Below, one piece after another: positions 11,901 through 23,900 of a DNA stretch of 64,000 nucleotides. The stretch spans positions 75,318,504 through 75,382,503 of the forward strand of contig NC_090280.1 in assembly GCF_037392515.1 (NCBI RefSeq), given 5' to 3'. Position numbers and translations under genes: made by a program. The first letter of the stretch is position 1; every line of letters begins with the position of its first letter. The stretch comes from Haliotis asinina (Eukaryota > Mollusca > Gastropoda > Lepetellida > Haliotidae). The notes below the pieces were generated by a model. That model was not told the origin of the DNA and ran no database searches. It worked only from the letters and a program-made list of their open reading frames with translations.

Positions 11901-14900
11901 CCTCCTCTCCAGAACCTGAACATTGTAACCATAATTACTCCTGTGCCTTAACAATGATATAAAGACACAATACATCATCAGACAAGTGAAACTTAAGAGA
12001 TAGCCAGTGATCAGCTAGGCTACATTTATATTTAAACTGTATGTACTACCACTTCATCTATACTTAGCCATACCCGCTTCAGTGACCTATCCTGATCTAG
12101 TAGCCACACACTCCTAACTGCATCAGGTGACCATTCTCCAACCATAGCTGCCGATACAGTTACTAATGGAGACCACTCTCAGACCTTAGTTGCCTATGGT
12201 AATCACTCTCCGATGTTTGATACCTATAGAGACCACCTCTCCTTCCTTAGTTGCCTATCGTGACCTCTCTCTGTTATAAGTTGCCTATTTTGTCCAACCT
12301 TCCTGCCTTACTGGCTTATCTTGACCAACCATTTTACAGAAGTTGCTTGTGGTAACCAACTTACCAAATCTGGGTAGGAAACTTCCAATAAATTCAGCCA
12401 GAACATTGGACTCGTTAGATGTAAATTTTGCCAGTCTGGACCAAACCTTATCTGCCCACAATATATCTTCATATACAAGTCCAAATTTTAACATGACCTT
12501 CGGGAAGAAGAATTTGAGAAAATCTGGTAGTCTTTGCTAAAAATAACCCATCCCAGCCAATAAGGCTGCCAGGTATTTTGAACGCTGATCCAATATAAGC
12601 AACCCATGTTTTAAGAAACCTCGAAAACTAGCAAGAGGTGATTGACAAATGCACCTAGTCATCTGTTCGAAATCATAATCTCTTGGTTGTCAACCCTATG
12701 TTCATGGTCACAACCAGTTTCAACCAAAGGTTTCCACCCAGCCCACCAGAGTATTATTCAGTAACTCCAACAGAAACTGTTCTGACGATGAGCAAGAATT
12801 GTTCACATCCACTCTCTTACTCTATTGATGTAGGAGTTCTTGGGGTCGTAGTAATTCTCTTCATTGCCACAGAATCCAAGTTTGTCAAACAATACATGGT
12901 TTAACGTCTCCATGATTACTCGGCATTGTTGAGGAGACCACAGATGCTCTGAAATTGCTGAAAACAAAATAAATCAAGAGTGAGTGAGTGAGTTTAGGTC
13001 TATGCTGCTTTTAGCAATATACCAGCAATATCACGCCGGGGGACACCAGAAATGGCTTCGCACATTGTACCCATGTGGGGAATCAAAACCAGGTCTTCAG
13101 CTTGACGAGCAAACACTTTAAGCACTAGGCTACCACACCACCCCTAAATTAATACATCAAGAACGTATACAAATTAACGACAGGTCCATCAGGAGATGCC
13201 ATAATCCCCTTGATCCAGTTCAAGTCAGAAAGTCAGAGTTTGGCTCATTTGGCACCCTATGTTTGGCTTAGTGCCTTTGGATACCCCTGATTAAGAGAAG
13301 GAAAGAATAATATCCATCAGTACTTTTTAAAAAATGGAGGTATGAGTTCACTATCAAATTGATCAGTATTAAAACTTTCATAGAAAAAAAATATTTTTTA
13401 AGCTCTGCTCTAGAAACAAAAACCACATGGATGACAGCAGAGAGACAGACATGCTAATCAGTGGACTGCATTTAATAGCCGCTGAATATATTTTGCAGAG
13501 CCACATCTTTAAAATCAACTGGAAGATAAGTAACATCACAGTCGCTTTTGCATGTCTTGAAGATCCTGGTTAAAACCGATCTTCATTATCCCAAGCTTGT
13601 CATAAGCGGCAACTAACAGGATCAGAATGGTGAGATTCACTGACATGGTTGACAGGTCATCATATACCAGCTGTATAGATTGATGTTCATGCTGTTGATC
13701 ACACTGGATTGTCTGGTGTCCAGACTAAATTATAGATAGATAGTTTATTTTGCATAAATGGCCATTCGACCTACAGTACAAAATAGTACATAGTATAGAT
13801 GTGTTACCCAATATGCATATAATATGGGTCAAAGAAGCAAATTTTACTAGCAGTATTTCAGTTAATACACTCATTATAATTATGTTACACATCTGTGGAT
13901 GAGCAGAGATGTTGGATGCAGATAAAGTGTTGTATGTAAAAGTTGTATGTAATGAGGGGGACTTAATTATTATCACTTACAAACTAACGCCATACAGGTG
14001 GAATATTGCTGAATGCAGTCAATGTATACAACAAACCAACCAACCAAAGCTTTGAATATATTTGGGAAAATGTGTGTGACAAGAAAGGATTGCAACAGAT
14101 CTACGATTACTCGTATCTGGGGTCCCAGTAAGTTTCACCACATTCTGGCGGTTTGCAAGACCAAATTACGTCTTTCAGATCATACACACATAACAGACTG
14201 ATGATGAAAGTTTGAATAAATGTTTGCTCACCTCCAGCATTATCCTCCATATTGCATGCTGGTTGGTCTGGTGCCCGGTGACTCAGTTCCTGTCTCACCA
14301 TCCCTGCAATCTCATCTAACTGGTCATTGATGGAATTCTGGGTAATACTGATTGTTGGATTGCACCACTGTGCTATCATCACAGCACCTGAAAGACAGAC
14401 AGTGAGAGACACTGAAGGTGAGTTTATTGAGTGAGTTCAATTTTACGCCACACATTTTTCAGCTACAACATACTGATCATCAATATACACAAAAGGTATA
14501 GGAACATGTGAGCCAACCAAGGCAGCAAACCTGACCATCTGATCCTGTTAGTCGCCTCCTATGACAAGCATGGGTTACTGAAGATCAATTCAAAGCTCGA
14601 TCTTCATGGGTCTGTTATAGTCAGTGTCAGTGAGTTTAGTTTTACGTCGTACTCAGCAATATTCCAGCTATGTGGCAGTGGTCTCTAAATAATCAAGTCT
14701 GGACCACACAATCCAGTGATCAACAGCATGATTACCGATCTGCGAAACTGGGAACTGATGACATGTGTCAACCAAGCCAGCAAGCCTGACCACCCAATCC
14801 CGTTAGTCGCCTCTCACGACAAGCATAGTCGCCTTATATGTCAAGCATGTTTTGCTGAAGGCCTATTCTAAGGATCTTCACAGGTCTGGGTCTGTTATAC

Positions 14901-17900
14901 AAGAAAGATCTAACTCTGAAGTACCTACCCAGCTCCAGGTTCTGTTCGGCCTCTGGTAACTGGAGGTATTGAAGCCATTTTTTCGCCAAATGGATCTGAC
15001 TTAAATATCTCAGGACTTTCTCTGCATAGTATTTTTCTGTCAAGTTAAGGCTCCTGTGAAACAGAAATATCAAACATTGTTCACTTCAAAATTTTGTCTT
15101 TGCAAACATCGAAGCCAGTGGAGGAAAACCATGTTCTATGGATAGTCAACTTCTTTACTGTAATGAGTGTCACATTTCAGGGTAGGAACTAACACTGCTA
15201 ACAAGCAAGAATATTGAAACATCACTCTCATTGCAATAAAGAAGCTGACTATCAATAGAACTTGGTTTTACTTAGTCTAGTACTGTGGATAGATAATCTA
15301 ACAACTGCAGGTCAGAGGCTGGATAATCTAGTTGAACTATTGGAAAGCATGTTAAAAGATGGCACTTTGGTTTTTCTGCAACAAACTCAGCATTAATGGA
15401 AAGTTGAGCCTCACGAGATGAATATACATATTTAACTGGCTACATAAAAACATTTGATGCAAGGCACATACATTTTTAGACTGAATGCACTCACTGATTC
15501 AAGACTTTCTAAATACAAGAAATAGGGTTCCCATTATCCAAACAATTTAAGGTGACATGTCAAACATTTTCAGGGCAGTGGGGTGGCCTAGTGGTTAAAG
15601 TGTTCACTTGTGAAGCCAAAGACCCAAGTTGTGTTCCCATAGTTGATCAGGGCTTGCTGCGAGCCAAAACCAGGCTACTTTCTGGCACCATCACTGTCCT
15701 GGAGTACACAGACTCAGTATTCCACTTACTTGGTGTTTGGGAACAGTGAAGAACAGAATGAACATGAACAATGTGATCTCAAAATGATCTGTTATGATGC
15801 TGTGATAACATGACAAATGATACAGATGTGATATAGAAATGTTGTACAATGGTAAGTCCCAATATAGCACTATTATAGTGTTAATATTGAAATGAAATAT
15901 CTCATTATGAATACTTATGCTGTGTAGGTTCTTATGATTCACCCCTCCTGTGGTCAATAATGGACCAGTCCAGGAATGAATCCCCCATAAACCATTGAGG
16001 CATGAAATTGATGAATGCCCCCATAGCCTAATGAACTTTACCAAGTTGAATAATTTTAGGCCATTTAGAATGACATCCAATGATGTTTCTCTCGGTAGAA
16101 TGCATTGTGAATAAGAGAGAAACTACTTTCTTCTGAGTGGCATGCAAATATTAAAGGGAGGTAATTACATCGGGAGAATTAGGGGTATATATAAGGGAGT
16201 GTGACAGTAGGTCTCCTCTCTCACTGATCACTACGGCAGTGTTAATATTACAATTTTTATTATTGTTTGAGAGTTGCAAAATATTCACATCATTTCTATT
16301 TTCAGATAGTACATCTGACATGTCGAGTGATGCTCGTGCGTGTGGATCTTCCCTTGTCCAGTCGACCTGTCTTTAGTATGGTCGAGTTGGCTAGAGAGCC
16401 TAATCATGTATTAAAGTTTCTGAATTCAGAAACTTAGGCTGACGAGTCTTCACAATACGTTTACTGTGTAAATATGTTATTTGGCTGTTGAGCCGTGCTT
16501 TACATTTGTTTGTATGGTCGAGTTGGTTAGAGAGCCTAATCATGTATTAAAGTTTCTTAATTCTGAAACATAGGCTGACTTGTCTTTATAATACCTTTAT
16601 TTGTTTATTTGGTTTGTTGAGTTGTGATAATGCGAAGTATAAATGTTGTAATGCTGTTTATCATACAATTGATTTACATGTACGTGAGAGGTGTATTATA
16701 TGTGTCAAGGCAGACGAGCTCAACGAGTTCAATATTGAACGTGTGCTGTTTGAATGAGGATTATTTTTCTTCTGTTATGTTGTACTGTACGCATTTTTTC
16801 TGCATTTATGGCATGTTCAGTACATCAAAGATTAAGCTGTAAACTCCCCAGAAAGGGGCTGTTGATTTTGTTGGGAGAACACGGTCCAGAGTAATTTTCT
16901 CTTGAATGCAGTTTTTGATCTCTGGTTTACGTGTCGGGCAGCAGTTCCATACCTGATGATGTGTAATGGTGAAGGATATTGTGTGTTTCGAATGTGGCTG
17001 TGTTTATGTCACACTATTTGTAATAAACTGCCGTGTGTAGAAACTGCGACCAGGCCAGTATGTTTGATGTTTGCTGTTAGTGTATTGGTATGTAATGTTA
17101 TCATTTTATGGGGTGTAAGGAGAAATCAAGGTTCCAAGCCTTCCCACAAACCTATCTAAGCACAAGTTATGTGTCCTATCAAACAAGGACAAGTTGGATC
17201 GGGGCAAAGAATGTGTTTATGAGAAAAAGGCAGTGGAAGGCAAAGAGCAAACCCCTTTGGTTTGAGAAAGGGAGAGCAGATGTTGGCTAGTGCACAGTAC
17301 ATGATGGTGAAACTGATTTTGCGCATAGCGGCACATATCTTGCTCATTAGGCTCTCACATGATCACACTTGATCGTGGCCAACCTGGGGCCCTTTCCCTC
17401 ACAGTGGCAAGCACCAGTGGGTGGCACTCGTACATACTAATATGGCTCTATTGTCAGGTCGGTGCTCAACTTATCCTTGTTTGCCAGTAGTACAGTAAAT
17501 ACCTGTTCACTTGGCACCATAATTCATAACTATACCAACAACTGCATGTTCAAAACTTACAACAAAAACTTTAACTTACTTCTTCCCATCATGCACTATG
17601 TTCATGAGTTCATCCATGATATAGTTTCCCGCCTCCTCATGTTCCTCAAGGAGTAAAATAAACTGAGCGAAGCCTTCCTTTGATATTTCCTGAGTGTTGT
17701 AGTACTCGGCCGAAAGCCCTGAGACAATGCTTCTCGTTCTTCCCCCATACTGCACACGACACTTGTACACATCTTGCCAGCACTTGTTGGCTCCCCGGTC
17801 AAAATGGTCAAACAAGTTTGGAAACCTGCACAATACAGAACCAGGTACAAGGTAAAAGGTAAAAGAAGAAATTATTGGTTCCAGTTTCATGACAGAACCT

Positions 17901-20900
17901 TTCATAATGCCCTTCACCAGTTTGGTGTGAGACTGTTTCATGTTGTACAAAAGCTAGCAACCTCATGCCATTGTTGTTCATATTTTACAGGTATGGTGAG
18001 GTAGCCTAGTGGTTAAAGCATTTGCTTGTCACACTGAGGACCAGGGTTTGATTCCCCAAATGGGGACAACATTGTGAAGCCCATTTCTGGTGTCCTCCAC
18101 CATAATGTTGCTAAAATATTGCTAAAAGCACTGTAAAACAGGTCACTCAATCTATCATCTTTACACCTCAAGAATGAGCTGAAATTTTAACACTGCATCA
18201 GCATTATTGCAACCCAAGGTGATGAGGCCAAGTTCACACATGTGCCCAAGTCCATTATAAACACAAAGTCATACCCAAAAACCATGGTTTTAAATATACA
18301 TTTTAACATACAATTTATATTTCAAACTATAACAATAATATATATAATTTAAAACAGGGTTATGACAATATTATCTACCCTACAAAAAATGGCTATAAGC
18401 CCAAATGCAGAAAAAGCATCAGTTATACACAGTCTAAGTAAACTTATCCTCAGTATTTTTCGTTATACTCTACTACTGAGTTTAACAAAACCTTATGGGA
18501 GGTCGCGTCAGGTAACCTTTGAGATTGACCAATCAGAATACAGCTTACCAAATTGCGAAAGTGGACATTCGCACATACCTTTTGAAATTTTTATCTCGAA
18601 AAGGTTCATACCCAAATGATTCTGAATGCTATTTAGCTCGCTTCCATGTGATGCACACTGCGTACATACAACCATGACAACGGTGAGTAAACAGTCGCTG
18701 AAAATGGTGTTTTGGGCAAGATTCAAGGATGTCATCTTGCGGAAATATTAGCTAATGGTAACCATTTCAACAGAAATCCCAAAGCGTATATACTGCAGGT
18801 CAAATAATTGTGTTATATGCGGATTTTTGTTTGTGGAGAGATCTGTGTCAGTGACCTGAATATTTTGAAAGTCCCTCCGATCCCTAAATAGTACCCGCTG
18901 TCTGATTGGTAAAATCTATTTAATCATCTCGTGTTTGATTGGATGGTCATTGGTTGCTCAAAGGTTACCTGATGCGACCTTCTACTAGCTTTTGTTAGAC
19001 TCAGTGGTGGAGTGTAACAAAATACACTGAGACTAAGTGGTGCACGGCAATGAGCAAACCCATTTTGATTGTGAAAGGCAGAGCAGATAGAGGCTGGTAC
19101 ATGTGCAATGCACGACAATTAAATTGATTCCACATATAGCAGTTTACTGAGATATGCCACTCACTTCACCCATCACGCTACACTTGATCAAGCACAACCT
19201 GAGGCACATCCCAATGGCAAGCACCAGTGGGCAGGACTCATATATGTTAATACGGGTCAACTGTCAGGTCCTTGCTTAACTTATCCTTGTCTGCCAGTAT
19301 ATATTACAACCTTCACAACCCTCATAACATCAAAACGACATGATACAATTGCAAAATGTAAAAAATACATAAACATATTTAAACCAATACTTCTAAAACG
19401 AAATGTCAATAGTTATAAAAGTATCGATTATTGAATTGCCCTAGAAAAAGAGAGTGAGTAAGTTTAAATTTACTCTGCACTTAGCAATATTCCAGCTATA
19501 TGGCAGAGGCCTGTAAATAATTGAGTCTGGACTAGACAATCCAGTGATCAACAACATGAGCATTAATCTGCGCAACAGGGAACCAATGACAAGTGTCAAC
19601 CAAGTCAGCGAGTCTGACCACCCAATCCCGTTACGCGCCTTTAACGACTAGCATAATCAGTATTTCCAAAATCATTTCAATTATGAAAAAATGTGATCGA
19701 TTGCTTGGGCATTTGGTCACTGCGACCAATCTTCTATTATTTCAATTAATCGCAACAACTCTAATGCACATGCAAGATTCTTGCTGTACACTTCATAAAT
19801 CTTTTACCTTCTGCAAACACTGGCCTTTCTGTATAATTAGAATGATCATCCAAATGACTTCATCACGTCTAGACTGACAACACAAGCAGGTAGGCCATTA
19901 GCGGAAATTGTGTCTGATTACATCAAAGAAAAAGTATAATTTGAACTTACATCATAACCTGCAATCCTTATTTTTCAGTGGAGAAACAGAAGAAAACACA
20001 TTTTTCAGAGCATCTTGGACAAGACTCTTGGCTACAGAGGTGTGAAAATCTATTTTTTGTTATGTTTTGCCTAAAGGCAGGAGAAGAAAAAAAATGACAT
20101 AGAATCATCACCAGTCAAAGTAATATTCCTTTTAAATGCTAAAAGCATTTTACTTCTGGCAATTTATGAAGTGTATGTGTGGCAAAAAAAACAACCTAAA
20201 AACATCTTTCTTGTAAGCCAACATTTTGAGCCAATAAAAACATTAGTCTTTTACTGTTTCAGCAGGGAAAATTCATTTGTATTTTTCTTTTCTTATTCTT
20301 GAAAAATATGACCAGGGGAACTGTATAGAGAAACTATATGGAATTAATAAACTGACTTCCTCACTTGTAGGCATGCATAGGAAACACACATTTTTCACGT
20401 ATCTTGGACAAGATATTGACTTCAGCATATCTGTACCTCAGCAGTGTTCAGGAATATAGCCTGTGACCCTCTGACTGTATCAAAATGACTTTGACTGACG
20501 TTGTCACACTTGTTTGCTGTTTATACATTTTATGTTTGTTAATAATTTCAATGCCAGCAATAAGAAATGTTAAATCTGTTGTGTGTGTGTTTAGGGTTTA
20601 GTGTCTAGGGTCTGTGAATTTTCATCGGGTCAGTCAAACATCAGAAACTTGCAGGCCTCATTGTCTTGGAGGGTCCGATTTAAGAGATGTTACCTACTTG
20701 CACCAGGTGTAAAGTTGTGTGCAAAAAACATCAGAGGTTTTGGTGTACATAGACATATTTCCACTGTGTAGTATCCATGAAACCATAGCAACACAGACGC
20801 AGCGGATCCCTGTTTACAACAGCTGTCATGACCGAGACATGTCTATGAATAGCAGTGTGTCAGTGCTGTGAAACATATGGTTATTAGAAAGTTTTATTAG

Positions 20901-23900
20901 TAAGTTTTGAAGGAAAATAAGCAGATATTTATGCTTATAATGGTAGATACATTGTTAATTTATTTCTCAAAATTGACTTGCATCCTGTACAAGTTTGACT
21001 CTTCACTAGGTTGCACTGTGTAATACTGGGTTGCACCAGTGCAAGTAACAAAGCACTAAATCGAGCCCTGGACAATCCCACTTGACACCATGTACGTTTA
21101 TCTACTTAGGTGTCACAATACAGACGTCTCATAATATGATGTGTATCTCAATACTGAGGTCATGATACAATACTTCATTTTCCATATTTTGCATGTAACA
21201 AAGCCATTATTGGAGCCATTACAAAATAATCAAATGTTTATTTTGTTGACAGTTACAATGACAGATTCTTTCATAAAAATGCATAAAATCGGTGATTTAC
21301 AATGTGATTAGGTTGTCTGACAAAACACCCACTTGCAAAGTTTGAGATCGACTGGATCATTGGATGAAGTGTTATTTACACAAAAAACGGATCCACATAC
21401 ATTTCATGCCAAACTATAGTCATATTTCACATTGTGTATAATACATTTACAAGAGAAAAATGTGTTCAGTTCACTGTTAATAATGTCCAGTTTGTATTTA
21501 ACAAAACAATCTTATATATGAAATACTGGTACAGCACAAAAATGATAATTGGTATATGTCTAACAATGAACTAATACGAAAGCCTATGAATCATGTATCC
21601 ACCACTTGCTGGCAATGCACTGCTACATCAGTGGATCATGACATTACTAACAGAGCTCCAGATAATTTTTCTCAAGCACTTGGGTATTCACTCCCATGTT
21701 TGTTTCTGTATGAGTAATTGCACTATTTGAGGAGTAACTAGCATTTTGTATACTCACACTAGTTAAAAGAATAGAGTACTTTTACACAGACTTTCTTATC
21801 CTTATTGGGTACTTAACAATTCTAAATATTTAACAGATATATCAATACACTAAACATTTCCAGTAATTGTCAAATTGCCAAACATCTGGCAGCCATTTCT
21901 AAAACATGGAAGTCATATGACTGTAAGAGAAAGCCCCGGACAGTGCCTACGGCTACAATAGTATATGTATATTTAGGCATCACCTACCGTTAGCTAATCC
22001 TGTTGTAGAGTTTTAGAGGGTATGCGCCATGACAAATCATACGCAAGCCAATTTAGTCAGTTGAGTATTTTGGACCTATTAGGTTTTAAGTGATTCTGAC
22101 ATGTTTTTTGTATTCCCAGATTTTTAATTAATTGAGTAAATGTGATTTTTTGGTAAAATACACAAATACGCCCCTTATCTGGAGCTATGATTACTAACCA
22201 CCCACATTAGCTGTGAACTAGGTGCCACTCAGGCATATTCTAAGCACATATAACACAATGGACATTTTTACCCCGCATAACCAAAGGTGCCTGTGAGGTA
22301 CTAGATGTTTAATATACATTAATAAAATAATAATAATAATTAGCTGGAGATATGTCAATCAGTATACAGTTGGGCTAGGCAGTGTTTCCCCTTCACATGA
22401 AAATACAGGAGTCATGGACATGTTTTGGGGAGTCAACTTCAGTATGGAACTTCCATCATGACATCAACTGTGATTATTTAATAACAATAAAAAAACAAAG
22501 TAAAGCAGGTCAGGTCAGCACTGAGCAATTAACTGGCAAACAGTAAACTAAGTAGTTTTAAACAACAGCAAGTTACAAGCATGGATTATCTGAACTTCGG
22601 GCCTGGTAGCATTGCATTAACAATGACGCAAGTTTTCAAATTCTTCGTATATGCAATAACGTGTAGGTACGCAGGTGCTCTGTCTGGGTCCAGATTTACT
22701 GCTACTACTACTAGGATATCCACTCATTATTCAACAGCCATTACCTGTGGTTACCATGGTATCCACGACAGATCTCAATACCTGGGTACAGAATAGGTAA
22801 GACTTCCACCCATAAACACCTAAATTTTAACGATGACGAAACATTTCTTTGAGTTGCAGTTTTTAGAAGTTTGATGTTCAAATACAGTTACAGAGACATG
22901 TTAAAACTCATCCTTATCAGATGAAGAATTTATATTCAGGTGATATTACTTGAGCAGAAAGAAATTTAAGGTGAGATACAGGCGGACGTCTTTTCACAGA
23001 ATACATATTTGCGATTTGTGAACTTGGCAAACCTTTTCACATTCACTGATAAAATCACCTGATCATAGTATGCCCTGAAGATGATTGAGGCTTTATTTCT
23101 GCTAAAGTATATGGCTAGATTTCAGTTCAATGGGAGCAACTAGGCTAGCACTGAATTCGTTAATCAGCAGTCACAAAGTATAGTGAGTCTGCACTACTGC
23201 ATGATCCTTAGCCCTTGGGCACCCCCCTTTATGATCCTAAGCCCTTGGGCACCACCCTTTACGATCCTTAGGGTTAGGGTATAGGGATAGTGTTGGTGTG
23301 CCCCGTAAAGTGCAAGGCTTGCAAGCATAAATAGCTCAGAGGGAATGTGTGCATAGTCATAAAAAATGCAAACATTACCAGGATTATTGACTTGCACTGA
23401 AACCATGCAGTTTTAATACTTTTATCGTGGTCATACCTATGAAAGAATCTACCAGACTGTCATGATTCGTCTTCTGGGTACCTGGGTCCAACTCCGTCAT
23501 GCACTTTACATATAAATGGCCACTGGACTAGAATCCGGTGGCCTGAGTTTGGTTTTGACAAAAACGATGGCAAACACCTTAAAAAAAATTTCAAATGACC
23601 CAAAAAGAAAATTTAAGGCATTTCGGCAAATTCTCTTACTGAAACTCGGACAGTGCGTCCTATAGGGTCCAATACTCCGATGAATTGGAGCAATAATAAA
23701 CATGGAGAAGTTCATGAAGTCATTGAAGAAAGTGTAAAGTAGAACAAATTGCCGTAAACTTACCTTTGTTGCAGTTTGTTTCGCCACAACTCGTTGCTTT
23801 TACATATCTTCTGAAAGTATTTGCAAGTACCTGAAATATTCGATAGATCGACGTGATCCAAGACACCTGACATGAAAATATGATCCCATATCTCCCCTGG

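Noticed and set aside
23266..23280. Telomere-like 'ttagggttaggg'
   Set aside because: Barely two units, next to a different 30-bp repeat; not a telomeric tract.
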